Positions 55,237 through 64,000 of a DNA stretch of 64,000 nucleotides are shown in pieces. The DNA comes from Asaia bogorensis NBRC 16594 (GTDB lineage: Bacteria > Pseudomonadota > Alphaproteobacteria > Acetobacterales > Acetobacteraceae): the NCBI RefSeq assembly GCF_001547995.1, contig NZ_AP014690.1:1919001-1983000 (forward strand). Reading direction: 5' to 3'. Below the pieces are notes generated by a model, which saw nothing but the letters and a program-made list of their open reading frames with translations, ran no database searches and was not told the DNA's origin. A program made the position numbers and the translations under genes. The first letter of the stretch is position 1, and every line of letters begins with the position of its first letter.

Positions 55237-56178
55237 ATGAGCGAGACCTTGGACCCCAAGACATTTGGCACCCTCATCCGGGACGACGTGCCTCATGACT
55301 CTTTCAAGGAAAAGGCGCGGCACTGGTTCGAGACCCTGCGCGACAAGATCTGCGCTTCGTATGAAGCCATCGAGGACGAGGCCGTCGCCAACAACTCGCC
55401 TGTCCTGCGCGACAAAACCGAGGCAGGACGTTTCGTGCGCACGGCGTGGAACCGCAGCGAGGCCCCCGATAGCGCCCTTCAGGGCAGCGGCGTCATGTCT
55501 GTCATGCGTGGCCGTGTCTTCGAGAAGGTCGGTGTCAATGTCTCGACGGTCTGGGGCGAATTCTCACCCGAGTTCCGCAAGAACATGCCAGGTGCCGATG
55601 TCGACCCCCGTTTCTTCGCAACGGGCATCTCGCTTGTGGCCCATCCATGCAACCCGCATGTGAGTGCAGCCCATTTCAACACCCGCATGATCATTACCAG
55701 CAATGGCTGGTTTGGCGGCGGCGGCGATATTACCCCCATGTTTCCTGACAGCGCTGAAGCGCAGGAAGATGCTGCTGCCTTCCATGAGACGTTTCGTAAG
55801 GCCTGTGAGCCCCACGACCCGACCTATTACGAGAAGTTCAAGGCCTGGTGCGACGAGTATTTCTTCCTGCATCACCGCGGTGAACCACGCGGGCTTGGCG
55901 GCATCTTCTACGATCATTTCAACAGCGGCGACGCTGAGAAGGATTTCGCTTTCACGAAGGATGTCGGTCTGGCTTTTTATGAGGCGTATCCACGTGCCGT
56001 TCGTGCGCGCATGATGCAGCCCTGGACCGAGGCTGATCGTGAGGCACAGCTCATAAGACGTGGTCGCTATGTCGAGTTCAATCTGATACATGATCGCGGC
56101 ACCGTGTTTGGCCTCAAGACTGGCGGCAACACGGAAGCGATCCTCATGAGCATGCCACCCGAGGTCAAATGGCCCTGA
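55237..56178 (+). CDS. hemF: Oxygen-dependent coproporphyrinogen III oxidase
   Basis: A 313-aa enzyme that oxidatively decarboxylates coproporphyrinogen III to protoporphyrinogen IX using O2. Motifs [39 protein letters not shown] (family signature) and [19 protein letters not shown] are intact and identify it clearly (each covers about residues 147-170, 213-227 and 290-310). The ATG at 55237 has a GGAG site. It fits an aerobic lifestyle with haem-rich oxidases. Confidence 0.97.
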   Translation: MSETLDPKTFGTLIRDDVPHDSFKEKARHWFETLRDKICASYEAIEDEAVANNSPVLRDKTEAGRFVRTAWNRSEAPDSALQGSGVMSVMRGRVFEKVGVNVSTVWGEFSPEFRKNMPGADVDPRFFATGISLVAHPCNPHVSAAHFNTRMIITSNGWFGGGGDITPMFPDSAEAQEDAAAFHETFRKACEPHDPTYYEKFKAWCDEYFFLHHRGEPRGLGGIFYDHFNSGDAEKDFAFTKDVGLAFYEAYPRAVRARMMQPWTEADREAQLIRRGRYVEFNLIHDRGTVFGLKTGGNTEAILMSMPPEVKWP

Positions 56179-56284
56179 TGGAGGGCACTCTGGGGCAAAC
56201 GCCCCGGGGCGTGGCGACACGATTTAGCCGCAATCATCTGGCTTACCAGCGCGTGCTGGCCAGACCGGCGGTGAAAGGGAAGAA

Positions 56285-57412
56285 GTGCGCTACAGGTTGA
56301 CGTCTCACGTGACGGGTAAAAAGACGACCCGACGCAGCGTTCTCTCCGCTGTTGTCGCGACGAATCTGGCCAGCATCCTTCCGGCCTATGCCTGGGAGGA
56401 TGACGAACGGAGTGTCTCGACCTCGTCACTCATCGACTCACCCCGCCTGATTGTGGGTGGCGGTCCGGACTCCCTCCCCGGACAGGTTGCCCCGATGGTG
56501 GCAACTGCACTTGCAACCGGCCTCAATACGCCTCCCCCCATTGCTGTTCACTATGACATGGGACGCGACGGCGTCACGGCCGCCAATCTCTTCGATAATG
56601 TCAGCCCCGAAGCGGATGGCGGGACCGCCATACTGGCACCCGGTGCTGCGCTGATCGCCTCGCTCTCCGGCGATGCGCGCGTGCATTTCGATTTCTCGCG
56701 CTGGGCTGCCCTGATTGTGGCACGCCGCCCGGCAGTGACATTGGCCCGCGCCGAACTGCATCGCACCATACGCTCGCGCCTGAGCGGGCTGTTTCATGAT
56801 CGGCCAGTCAGGCTCGCCGTATCCCATCCCACCGGTGTGGAACTTTCCAGCCTTCTGGGGCTCTCCCTTCTCGGGCTTCATCCCCTGCCTGTCGCTGGCT
56901 ATGCCAGCAAGGCTGAAGCGATGGAGGCCCTCAAATCCGGCCAGGTCGATGCCGTACAGCTCACACCCGGACCCGGGGATGATCTGGCCGCCGACATCGC
57001 GACAGCGCCGGAGGGGATCAAGCCGATTTTCTGCTCTGGCCCTACCGTAGCCAATATACCGGGCTTCGAAGCGACATATCTCATGGCCCGGGGTCACGCC
57101 CCGGCAGGTGCCCTGTTCGAAGCGTGGCGCGCCGTCTCTAGTGCCGCCGCCTCAGCCCTTGTCCTGGCATTACCCATGCTCACACCGCCCCTGGCCATCG
57201 CGCGCTGGCGTCACGCGTCGCAGGAAGCGATCCTGGACAGCGCCTTACGAAGCTGGAACGACACACAGCATCTCACGGTGGTAGCCGGTGCCGACGCCGC
57301 TCCCCTGTTGAACCAGTGCATGCCGGAGCTCACCTCGCTTCTGGCACTGCGGCGCTGGATCAACAACAATCAGCCGCGCTGGCGTCAGGGGCAGGAAACA
57401 CGTCCCACCTGA
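56285..57412 (+). CDS. Tat-exported TctC-like (solute-binding type) protein
   Basis: A 375-aa exported protein. The N-terminus has a twin-arginine motif (TTRRSVLS) and a hydrophobic stretch ending at LPAYA, a likely signal peptidase site near residue 36. The mature part resembles tripartite tricarboxylate (Bug/TctC) receptors: an N-terminal RLIVGGGPDS stretch, GTAILAPGAALIAS, and YASKAEAMEALKSGQVDAVQLT. The C-terminal third is not typical. No TctAB membrane subunits are nearby. The GTG start has an AGGGAAG site. Moderate confidence. Confidence 0.6.
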   Translation: MRYRLTSHVTGKKTTRRSVLSAVVATNLASILPAYAWEDDERSVSTSSLIDSPRLIVGGGPDSLPGQVAPMVATALATGLNTPPPIAVHYDMGRDGVTAANLFDNVSPEADGGTAILAPGAALIASLSGDARVHFDFSRWAALIVARRPAVTLARAELHRTIRSRLSGLFHDRPVRLAVSHPTGVELSSLLGLSLLGLHPLPVAGYASKAEAMEALKSGQVDAVQLTPGPGDDLAADIATAPEGIKPIFCSGPTVANIPGFEATYLMARGHAPAGALFEAWRAVSSAAASALVLALPMLTPPLAIARWRHASQEAILDSALRSWNDTQHLTVVAGADAAPLLNQCMPELTSLLALRRWINNNQPRWRQGQETRPT

Positions 57413-57477
57413 CGGCGCGTCAGATTATCTCGCGGGGAAAGATACAGCCGCGGATAACCGGCCCGAACTATGTCGCC

Positions 57478-58104
57478 TCAGAGACGATGACGCGCCCTGA
57501 GCAGGATCCTCACCGCGCCCTTGTTGCGTTTGTGCGTGTGAACCACTGCAAGGATAAGGGGGCGCAGATCACCCCGCTCCAGCCAGTGGGGTAATTCCTG
57601 ACGGATCACGCCCCCCTCCTGACCGCTGCCGAGCCCGGTAATCACCTCCACACAGCGAATACCCTGCTTGCTCGCGGCGTGCAGAAAATGATGGAGCTTG
57701 TAAAAGGCATCTTGGGCAAAATGCCCGTGCAGGTCGAGCCGCTTCTGCGGCTTCATCTTGCCGGTCGCCAGCGCGTTCCATGACGTTGTATCAAGACCCG
57801 GCTGCCGCCCGTTGATTTCGAGGCGGCCATGGGTAATGGCGGGTTTCGGGACAGGCGTTGCCACACGCATGACCTCACGCACTACATAGCGCGACGCTGG
57901 CGAAGTCTTGCTGGTCTCAACGTCTACAGCGCCAGCGGCATCACGCTGGGTGCTGCGCCCCGACGCAACGGGACGCATGTTTTTGACCCTCGACGCAGCA
58001 CCGGAGCGTCGTCCGGCGCGCCCGGCAGCACGAAGGGGCATGATCGTGCGCGTGAAGGCCTGCCACAACGTTTCATCTTCAGAACTCAGATCACGTCGCG
58101 ACAC
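57478..58104 (-). CDS. Smr domain protein (MutS2-like endonuclease domain)
   Basis: A 208-aa protein. The N-terminal half is basic and variable; the C-terminal half is an Smr domain with KRLDLHGHFAQDAFYKLHHFL (residues 120-140), GIRCVEVITGLGSGQEGGVIRQELPHWL and a basic end. The LDLHGH and TGxG motifs are typical of nicking-endonuclease Smr domains. In many alphaproteobacteria it follows mltA; here the peroxidase and a DNA methyltransferase lie between. Confidence 0.85.
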   Translation of the reverse strand: MSRRDLSSEDETLWQAFTRTIMPLRAAGRAGRRSGAASRVKNMRPVASGRSTQRDAAGAVDVETSKTSPASRYVVREVMRVATPVPKPAITHGRLEINGRQPGLDTTSWNALATGKMKPQKRLDLHGHFAQDAFYKLHHFLHAASKQGIRCVEVITGLGSGQEGGVIRQELPHWLERGDLRPLILAVVHTHKRNKGAVRILLRARHRL

Positions 58105-58160
58105 GGCTGTTCCTTGGTGACGCGCACGAACACGCGTTCAGTTCTCAGGGCATTGCGCCC

Positions 58161-59648
58161 TTATGGCGCATCCTGTTGTGTTTCCGGCGCCTTCAGAGGC
58201 GGCTCCGCAATAACCTGCTGCAATGGCACGCCCTGATACTTGCCTGTCAGGGTTTTGAGGAAAGCAACGATATCGTCAACATCCTGCTTCGACAACGTCG
58301 CGTAGGGCGTTTGGTACCGGGCCATCTGACGCACGGCATCCGCCAGAGTTGCGGCACTGCCATCATGAAAATAGGGAGCCGTCAGCGCAACATTGCGCAA
58401 ATTGGGCACCTTGAATTTCTGGTGGTCATCAAGGGCATGGGTGAAACCTTCACGCCCTGAGTCTACATCGGTCAGCCCTACCTTGCGATCCGTGAAATAC
58501 GGACCTTCCAGCCCCATGACCTCATAGGCATCGCCGCCCACGGCCACGCCGCTGTGGCAGCCCGAGCAGCCAATCGCCTTGAAGCGCTCATAGCCGCGCT
58601 TTTCCTGCGCCGTAATCGCATTGTTATCCCCCTTGAGATAAAGGTCGAACGGGCTGTCAGGGGTGATCAGGGTTTTTTCGTACTCGGCAATGGCATTGGT
58701 GACCGTGCGCTGATTGACAGCGTTGGGGCCATAGAGAGCCTCAAATGCCGTATGATATTCAGGCACAGCGGCGATGATGGCAGCCACGGCGGGCCAGTCA
58801 TGCGACCCCATCTCCACCGGGTTGGTGACGGGTCCCGCCGCCTGGGCTGCGAGGTCGACAGCGCGCCCATTCCAGAACTGGGCCATGTTGAACACGGCGT
58901 TATAGACGCTGGGCACATTGATCGGGCCTTTCTGGCCGTTGATTCCCGTTGCCGTGACGAGATTATCCACGCCTCCCTTGTCGAGCCCGTGGCAGCTTGC
59001 ACAGTTCAGCTTGCCATCACCCGAAAGACGACGATCAAAGAAAAGCTGCCGACCCAGTTCAGCCTTTGTCCAGTCCACCGGCAAGCTCTCGGGAATAGGC
59101 TGAATGACCTCTCCCGCAAATTGCGGCGCAACCCCGGGCGTTGCGTAATAGCGGCGACGCTGATCCGCCACCCAGGCCAGCACATCGCCACGGGCCTTTT
59201 CGGTCATGTAGGCATGCGGATGCATGAGCAGATAGGCCGCCGGCGGCATGCGGTTCTGGCTGATCACCTCCTCGATACGCGACAATTGCTCAACCGAGGG
59301 CGGCTTGCCTGCCATGAACGCGGCAAGGATAGGCTCGAAACGGAAATGCCTCTGTCCCGCTACCAGATCGCGCTCCATGATCTGGTTGGCGAAAGGCAGC
59401 TTGAAATAGAACGGAAGATCCGCATTGCGCGTATGGCAGTAATCGCAGCGCGTTTCCTGAAATGCCTGAAACGCGGCCAATGCCTTGGGGTCATGCCATG
59501 TCGCGCTGCTCGTCGGCAGGCGCGGCGCACCCTGATGATCGAAATGAGTCAGATAAGCAATTGTGGCGCCGTAGGCCGCAACCCCCGCGACCGCCAGTCC
59601 GGCAATGGTTCTTTTTAAGAGTCTTTTCTTCCCGGCGGCGTCCGACAA
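58161..59648 (-). CDS. Tri-haem membrane-anchored peroxidase (YhjA/quinol peroxidase type)
   Basis: A 495-aa protein with three CxxCH haem motifs: CDYCH (residues 68-72), CASCH (about 215) and CSGCH (about 359). The last two belong to the bacterial di-haem peroxidase (CcpA/MauG) fold. The first belongs to an extra N-terminal domain found in E. coli YhjA, a quinol peroxidase. Residues 12-34 form a transmembrane anchor. It would reduce H2O2 in the periplasm using quinol electrons. The TTG start at 59648 is chosen for the GGGAGAA site; another TTG lies 15 nt upstream. An OxyR-like site is upstream. Confidence 0.9.
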   Translation of the reverse strand: MSDAAGKKRLLKRTIAGLAVAGVAAYGATIAYLTHFDHQGAPRLPTSSATWHDPKALAAFQAFQETRCDYCHTRNADLPFYFKLPFANQIMERDLVAGQRHFRFEPILAAFMAGKPPSVEQLSRIEEVISQNRMPPAAYLLMHPHAYMTEKARGDVLAWVADQRRRYYATPGVAPQFAGEVIQPIPESLPVDWTKAELGRQLFFDRRLSGDGKLNCASCHGLDKGGVDNLVTATGINGQKGPINVPSVYNAVFNMAQFWNGRAVDLAAQAAGPVTNPVEMGSHDWPAVAAIIAAVPEYHTAFEALYGPNAVNQRTVTNAIAEYEKTLITPDSPFDLYLKGDNNAITAQEKRGYERFKAIGCSGCHSGVAVGGDAYEVMGLEGPYFTDRKVGLTDVDSGREGFTHALDDHQKFKVPNLRNVALTAPYFHDGSAATLADAVRQMARYQTPYATLSKQDVDDIVAFLKTLTGKYQGVPLQQVIAEPPLKAPETQQDAP

Positions 59649-59888
59649 CCGACATTCTCCCAATTTGTGCAGATCGGGGCACCATGTCCAAACAGGTTGC
59701 GCCTGTCAAAGTATTGTTACCGATGACCTTAATAGGCATCGCCGATAGTGTTAATCTATTTTAACGATATGTCATCTCTGCATGGGCAGTACGTGCCTGA
59801 TACATCGGCTCCGCCTTGAGGGACTACGGCACACTGTCAAGGTCGTTCTGCCGTGCGATCGGGATGTGAGGCGTTACAGGATTACCCC
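59649..59888. other. Region between the peroxidase gene and the methyltransferase gene
   Basis: About 240 bp. It must contain the peroxidase promoter; ACAGG/CCTGT (59691-59705) forms a short dyad near the ribosome site, and the OxyR-like site lies at 59745-59781. No gene or terminator is clear. Confidence 0.5.
59745..59781. promoter_or_regulatory. OxyR-pattern site upstream of the peroxidase gene
   Basis: ATAG (59745-59748), CTAT (59756-59759), ATAT (59767-59770) and CTGC (59778-59781) are each spaced by 7 nt, matching the OxyR consensus ATAG-N7-CTAT-N7-ATAG-N7-CTAT at 13 of 16 defined positions. The site is about 100-135 nt before the start. Confidence 0.55.
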
Positions 59889-60725
59889 TCAGGAAGCTTC
59901 GTCATCCGTTTCACCGAGAGCCTCGCGCAATCGACGCCGTGCGACGGAAACGTAGCGGGTGTCGATATCAATCCCGATCCCGCTGGCTCCAAGCTCATGC
60001 GCGGCCACCAGACTCGTTCCTGTCCCCATAAAAGGATCGAGCAGAACCGTGCGCTCGTCATAGCCATGCAGGGTCATGCACGCTGTTGGCAGCGCCACAG
60101 GGAAAGTTGCGGGATGGAGGAATTTCTCCTTGCGGTGGCGCACGGTCTCATACGGGATGAACCAGGTATTGCCCCGACACCGCCGGTCGACCGCATGGCG
60201 CCTGCGATTGATGTTCGACTTGTCAGTGAAGGGAACACCGGCAGCAAGACGCTGAAGCGGCACATCCCCCTGATGCGTCAGGTGAAAGACATGCTCGTGA
60301 TTATGGTTGATAAAGCGTGTGGAATTGACCGGCTTGAAATGACCATAGGTCTTTTCCTCAATCGAAACAGACTTGATCCAGACGATATGGTTCTGCAGCA
60401 CGAAAATATCGCGCAGCTGCGTGATCAGCTCGAATGGGAGCCAGGGCTGCGCCGATGAGCCGGCAATATTCAGAAAGAACGAGCCGCCCGGTTTAAGCAC
60501 GCGGGCAATCTGGGCGCAGATGATCTGCATCCAGCCGATATAATCCTGCTCCTCCAGACGATCGTTATAGGTGCGGTAGGCAAGACCGATATTATAGGGT
60601 GGCGAGGTCACGACAATATCGACCGATGCCTCTGGCATACGGCGCATGACATTGAGCGCATCGCCACGTATCAGGGCGTGGGGGCCAATCGCCTCCCGAC
60701 GCGCCCTGACCTTGTCATGCTTCAT
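59889..60725 (-). CDS. DNA methyltransferase, beta-type (N6-adenine or N4-cytosine)
   Basis: A 278-aa site-specific DNA methyltransferase. Motif IV TSPPYN (residues 40-45) comes before motif I DPFMGTGTS (about residue 230), an order that defines the beta class. The target base and site cannot be told: TSPPY is usual in N4-cytosine enzymes but also found in N6-adenine ones. No restriction gene is adjacent, so it is probably solitary. The ATG overlaps the mltA stop (TGATG), implying translational coupling. Confidence 0.87.
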   Translation of the reverse strand: MKHDKVRARREAIGPHALIRGDALNVMRRMPEASVDIVVTSPPYNIGLAYRTYNDRLEEQDYIGWMQIICAQIARVLKPGGSFFLNIAGSSAQPWLPFELITQLRDIFVLQNHIVWIKSVSIEEKTYGHFKPVNSTRFINHNHEHVFHLTHQGDVPLQRLAAGVPFTDKSNINRRRHAVDRRCRGNTWFIPYETVRHRKEKFLHPATFPVALPTACMTLHGYDERTVLLDPFMGTGTSLVAAHELGASGIGIDIDTRYVSVARRRLREALGETDDEAS

Positions 60726-61882
60726 CAGGCGGGAGGATGCGGGAGCAGCACGACCATCCGGCCATGACTGCGCAGTTTTCCAGCCAGTGCCTCCGCCTCG
60801 GCACCCCAGCCAGTGAACAAATCCGCTCGTCCAACGCCCTTGATGTCGCTGCCGACATCCTGCGCAAAAACAAGATGCATCCAGTGCCCCTCTGCCCCGT
60901 TTGCCTGCGGCAGATGCGTGTCGATCCAGAGCGGCACCCCCAGCGGCAACACATTGCGATCGACTGCAACGGAACGACCCGGCGTGAGAGGTATCCCCAT
61001 CGAGCCGGGGGCACCACGATCGAGCGGTACCGTATCGATACGCCGGAAGAACACGTAGTTGGGGTTTTGCTCCATGACGCTCTGGGCGCGATCGGGATGC
61101 GCAGCAAGCCAGGCCCGCAGCGTCGTCAGCGACACATCCTGCGCCGCCATCTCACCCTGGCTCACCAGCACACGGCCAATTGGCACATAAGGCTCGCCAT
61201 TCTTGGCTGCAAAGCCGACGCGACGCACGGAGCCATCGGTCATCACCAGACGCCCTGCCCCCTGGATCTGCAGGAAAAACAAGTCCTCGGGTGAGCGCAG
61301 CCAGGCAATTTCCAGACCGCGCCCCTCAAGCGCGCCGCGGTCGATTTCGGCACGACTGTAATAGGGAACGAACTTGTCGTTCTCCCAGCGCCCTGTCACC
61401 CAGTCACCCGCCGTGTCTTTGGTGCGCACGAGGTCGGCAGGCTGCCCGTAAAGCGGTGTCTGGAATTCACCGCCCTTCTGGGCGGAAGCGTAGATCTGCG
61501 GTTCGTAATAGCCGGTGATCAGACCATCGCTCGCGACCAGATAGGGCGCGAACCACGTCTCGAAATAGCGCCGTGCTTCGCCTGGCTCACTTCCGACCGA
61601 TTGAAGCGCGGTGCAGGCGCCGCTCCAGTCTCCGGCGAGGCTGCCATTGGGGATCGTGCCCTGCGCACCGCCGAGGTGAGTTTCCGGTGGCAACCTGGTG
61701 ATGCGCTGGCACTCGGTGCGCAACTCCGGCAGAAGCGACTCAGGTGTTTCCGCTGACCAGCCATCGAGCATGGCATAGGTGACCGGGGTCAGTTCGAGGC
61801 GGGTTTCTTCCCGCTCCGGCGTGGCGCAGGAGGCCAGGAGGGCAAGGCTGAGCCCGAATGAGAGGCGGGTAATTGTCTTCAT
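60725..61882 (-). CDS. mltA: Membrane-bound lytic murein transglycosylase A
   Basis: A 385-aa outer-membrane lipoprotein that cleaves peptidoglycan to anhydro-muropeptides. The lipobox LLASC places the lipidated Cys at residue 19. The MltA domain has GYYEPQ, PYYSRAEID, the catalytic region DPFFLQI-like FFLQIQGAGRLVM, and the 3D domain VDRNVLPLGVPLWIDTHL...FAQDVGSDIKG with its catalytic Asp. In several alphaproteobacteria mltA lies between a Tim44 gene and smr, as here on the same strand. Confidence 0.95.
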   Translation of the reverse strand: MKTITRLSFGLSLALLASCATPEREETRLELTPVTYAMLDGWSAETPESLLPELRTECQRITRLPPETHLGGAQGTIPNGSLAGDWSGACTALQSVGSEPGEARRYFETWFAPYLVASDGLITGYYEPQIYASAQKGGEFQTPLYGQPADLVRTKDTAGDWVTGRWENDKFVPYYSRAEIDRGALEGRGLEIAWLRSPEDLFFLQIQGAGRLVMTDGSVRRVGFAAKNGEPYVPIGRVLVSQGEMAAQDVSLTTLRAWLAAHPDRAQSVMEQNPNYVFFRRIDTVPLDRGAPGSMGIPLTPGRSVAVDRNVLPLGVPLWIDTHLPQANGAEGHWMHLVFAQDVGSDIKGVGRADLFTGWGAEAEALAGKLRSHGRMVVLLPHPPA

Positions 61883-62025
61883 GGCAAACCGATTTCGTTA
61901 TACGCCCTGCGGGACCCTTGGCCCGATGAGAACATCAACCGGGCGATGCGGGTCTGCAAAGTGCACATTCATGGGCCAGCCGGAAGCATAATACGCGTTC
62001 CGACAACGGAGAGGCTCAGCAGATA

Positions 62026-62709
62026 TCAGGCTGCGCGGGCGGCCGCCAGATGCCAGGATGCGACTGGCTGGTTTGGGCCTGTTTCACTCTCGAATTCCCA
62101 CAGATCGGAAAACTCGGTAACAGATTCCGTCCCGATCAGCGGCTGCCCACCAACATCGTTGAGAATACTGATCTGGCGTGAAACGATCTGCACGTCGATA
62201 CGCGCCTTATCGCCGCCTTCAAAGCGCGTCAGCACGGCATCGACAATGGCAAGCGAGTTGATCCCGACAATCTCGGTGCGCTGTTGCTGCTGCGCCTCCT
62301 CGCGGGCCGTGATGGCTGCATCAAACCCGGCAAAAGCTTCAGGCGTCAGATAAAGACGCAGTTTTTCGCGATCACCCGTCGCAAAGGCCGTTACGACATC
62401 GCGGAAAGCCTTCTGCGCATTTTGCAGGAAGATTTCCGGTTTGAACCCGGGCTGTGCTGCCGCAATCTCGGCCAGAACCTGTCCGACCCGCGTGGCGGGC
62501 TGGGGAATATCGAACTTTGCACTGGGTTCTTCCACAGGCGCCGGTGCGGCCGCCGCAGGCTGCGGGCGAGCAGGCACAGGCGCGGCTGTCACGGATGATC
62601 CGCCAACATCGACGCGACGACCGAGCACAGCACGCAGCCGCCAGACCAGAAGGGCCGTCAGCAAGGCAAAAATGACGATGTCGTAGGGGATATGCGAAAG
62701 GACGGACAT
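62026..62709 (-). CDS. Tim44/TimA-like domain protein
   Basis: A 227-aa membrane-associated protein. One N-terminal helix (about residues 8-26) and a Pro/Ala-rich linker (about 38-70) precede a Tim44-like domain: FLQNAQKAFRDVVTAFATGDREKLRLYLTPEAF and the C-terminal WEFESETG. It is related to alphaproteobacterial TimA. It diverges from secB, a common arrangement. Function unknown; a link to protein export is guessed from context and Tim44 homology. Confidence 0.88.
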   Translation of the reverse strand: MSVLSHIPYDIVIFALLTALLVWRLRAVLGRRVDVGGSSVTAAPVPARPQPAAAAPAPVEEPSAKFDIPQPATRVGQVLAEIAAAQPGFKPEIFLQNAQKAFRDVVTAFATGDREKLRLYLTPEAFAGFDAAITAREEAQQQQRTEIVGINSLAIVDAVLTRFEGGDKARIDVQIVSRQISILNDVGGQPLIGTESVTEFSDLWEFESETGPNQPVASWHLAAARAA

Positions 62710-62943
62710 CAAGACTTCAGCTTCCCGCTATTTTTTTCTCGAAGGGCATGTTGCCTAGGTAGAGCGGGTCGTGCGGTGGCACAACTCCCTGCCAATGCCT
62801 CACAACCCGAAATATGGTCACATTTGCGCCGGAATCATAGGCTGTTGGCGTGAGTCATCGATCATGCTACCGCCTAGAGGTACGCAATGCAGCTCTCATG
62901 GGCTGCATGTTCACAACCGCCCATGCGAGCAATGCGAGGCTTT

Positions 62944-63462
62944 ATGTCCGATACCGTCCAGAACCCGGCCAACGACCAGGGCAATCCGCCCGCCCTGCCC
63001 CTGTCGGTCAATCTGCAATACACGAAGGACCTTTCCTTCGAGGTCCCGGCCGGTGCAGCGATTTTCGCAACGCTGCGCTCTGCACCCCAGATCTCGGTCA
63101 ATATCGACGTGCAGGCCAATCGCCTTGAAGAAGCCCAGCCAGTTTTCGAGGTTGCACTCGCCATCCGCGCCGAAGCGACCGAATCGCCGGAAACCGAAGG
63201 CGGTGCAGCGGGCCGCACGGTGTTCATCGCCGAGCTGACCTATGCTGCCATCGTCACGCTGACCGACGCACCCGCCGAGCTGATCGAGCCGATCCTGCTG
63301 GTTGAAGTGCCGCGTCTGATTTTCCCTTATGTTCGCAGCATCATCAGCGACGTAACGCGCGATGGCGGCTTCCCGCCGATCGTTCTGCAGCCAATCGATT
63401 TCGTGGCACTGTGGCAGGCCAAGCGTGCCCAGCAGTTCCCCGAGACCGCAGGTAACGCCTGA
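62944..63462 (+). CDS. secB: Protein-export chaperone SecB
   Basis: A 172-aa tetrameric chaperone that holds pre-proteins for SecA. Family features are YTKDLSFEVP, a central beta-sheet with the TVFIAELTYAAIVTL stretch, and LVEVPRLIFPYVRSIISDVTRDGGFPPIVLQPIDF (residues 122-156). The ATG at 62944 has a GCGAGG site and gives the usual short acidic N-terminus. A 9-bp hairpin follows. Confidence 0.97.
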   Translation: MSDTVQNPANDQGNPPALPLSVNLQYTKDLSFEVPAGAAIFATLRSAPQISVNIDVQANRLEEAQPVFEVALAIRAEATESPETEGGAAGRTVFIAELTYAAIVTLTDAPAELIEPILLVEVPRLIFPYVRSIISDVTRDGGFPPIVLQPIDFVALWQAKRAQQFPETAGNA

Positions 63463-63470
63463 TCATGAGC

Positions 63471-63495
63471 ACCGGGAGGGCCCACCCCTCCCGGT
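63471..63495 (+). terminator. Hairpin after secB
   Basis: ACCGGGAGG/CCTCCCGGT, a 9-bp stem with a 7-nt loop, 8 nt after the stop; no T-run. Possibly an end-stabilising hairpin. Confidence 0.6.
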
Positions 63496-63714
63496 ACGCA
63501 CGCGCATCACGCGCCTGCAACGGCTGACGCGCCGAAAAGAATAACTGATATCATGGGTATTGCCGTGGGTGCCTGAACCGGCCAGCGTCGAGCCGATCAG
63601 CGATTGTTACTTCTGGCTTAGCCGATAACGGGATGGCCCCTGCAGATGCGCTACGGTGCGCGGTGATCTGCTGCGGGACAGACTGGAATCATAACCGGGA
63701 ATTTTCGGAAGAAA

Positions 63715-63804
<90 letters not shown>

Positions 63805-64000
63805 TGCGCTCATCAGGGTTTGACCCCTGCGGCAAGAGCCGCTTCTTTGCCCGGTTTCATAACAGGATGCAAGAGGGGGAATACCACGAAAAAAGGGCCG
63901 CCACCCGGCGCGCGCTGTGCAGGCCTCATGCGGGCACCTCTGTTCTTCTCGCAACGAACTTAGAAGGTTAAGTCCGGCTCCACTGGCTCGCTCACTCAGA
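63805..64000. other. Right edge without recognised gene
   Basis: About 195 bp upstream of tRNA-Ser (minus strand). It should hold the tRNA promoter. No gene is recognised; open frames that run through the tRNA are not credible. Confidence 0.5.

Noticed and set aside
58554-59618. Open frame of about 350 codons opposite the peroxidase gene
   Set aside because: Shadow of the haem protein gene, without credible protein features.

Overview
The window looks like chromosomal DNA of an alphaproteobacterium, most probably an acetic acid bacterium (Acetobacteraceae). Supporting features are a class I lysyl-tRNA synthetase, a complete cyoABCD ubiquinol oxidase operon, the helicase / S4 protein / FdxA gene series, a Tim44-like gene diverging from secB, and a CIRCE-controlled groESL operon. 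The family is inferred from protein character and gene order, not from a database search. No insertion sequence, prophage, CRISPR array or rRNA was seen. There is one tRNA gene, tRNA-Ser(UGA), near the right edge.

Layout: 1-1.2 kb holds the purine genes purM (partial) and purN. 1.3-8.2 kb is accessory: a DUF2142 membrane protein and a GT2 glycosyltransferase, a sugar isomerase diverging from a sugar porter, a small P-loop kinase-like protein, and an EamA exporter with a structured leader. 8.2-13.6 kb has an orphan AT-rich gene, ndk, an ABC-F ATPase, an AI-2E-type permease and a MerR/TipAS-like regulator. 13.8-18.7 kb is a polysaccharide nucleotide-sugar module: CapD/WbpM-type dehydratase, DegT aminotransferase and a WecA-like phosphoglycosyltransferase. 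18.7-25 kb holds a GNAT acetyltransferase, a MarR regulator, an M17 aminopeptidase, a Suv3-like helicase, an S4 protein and FdxA.

25.2-29.1 kb is cyoABCD, preceded by about 590 bp that is rich in symmetric motifs, then a Bax-inhibitor-1 family protein. 30.8-32 kb has ThpR and a uracil-DNA glycosylase family protein. 32-36.5 kb is a lysS-mprF-marC operon, in which Lys-tRNA made by LysS could supply an MprF whose synthase domain looks shortened. Diverging from it are a DinG/XPD-type Fe-S helicase and a GT32-like glycosyltransferase. 40.8-43.8 kb is one large TonB-dependent receptor. 44.1-47.8 kb contains two LysR/SDR pairs in mirror-image arrangement. 47.9-56.2 kb has Ada, an SPFH protein, groESL, a dienelactone hydrolase, small proteins, mtnP and hemF.

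56.3-63.8 kb holds a Tat-exported TctC-like protein, an Smr protein, a membrane-anchored tri-haem peroxidase (E. coli YhjA type) with an OxyR-like site upstream, a solitary DNA methyltransferase coupled to mltA, a Tim44-like protein, secB and tRNA-Ser.

No clearly new multi-gene system was found. The most interesting signals are regulatory or architectural: the operator cluster before cyo, a 14-nt element shared with the MarR promoter region, the OxyR-pattern site before the peroxidase, the three-way-junction leader before the EamA gene, an interleaved A-B-A'-B' inverted repeat at 13.7 kb, and the shortened MprF next to lysS.
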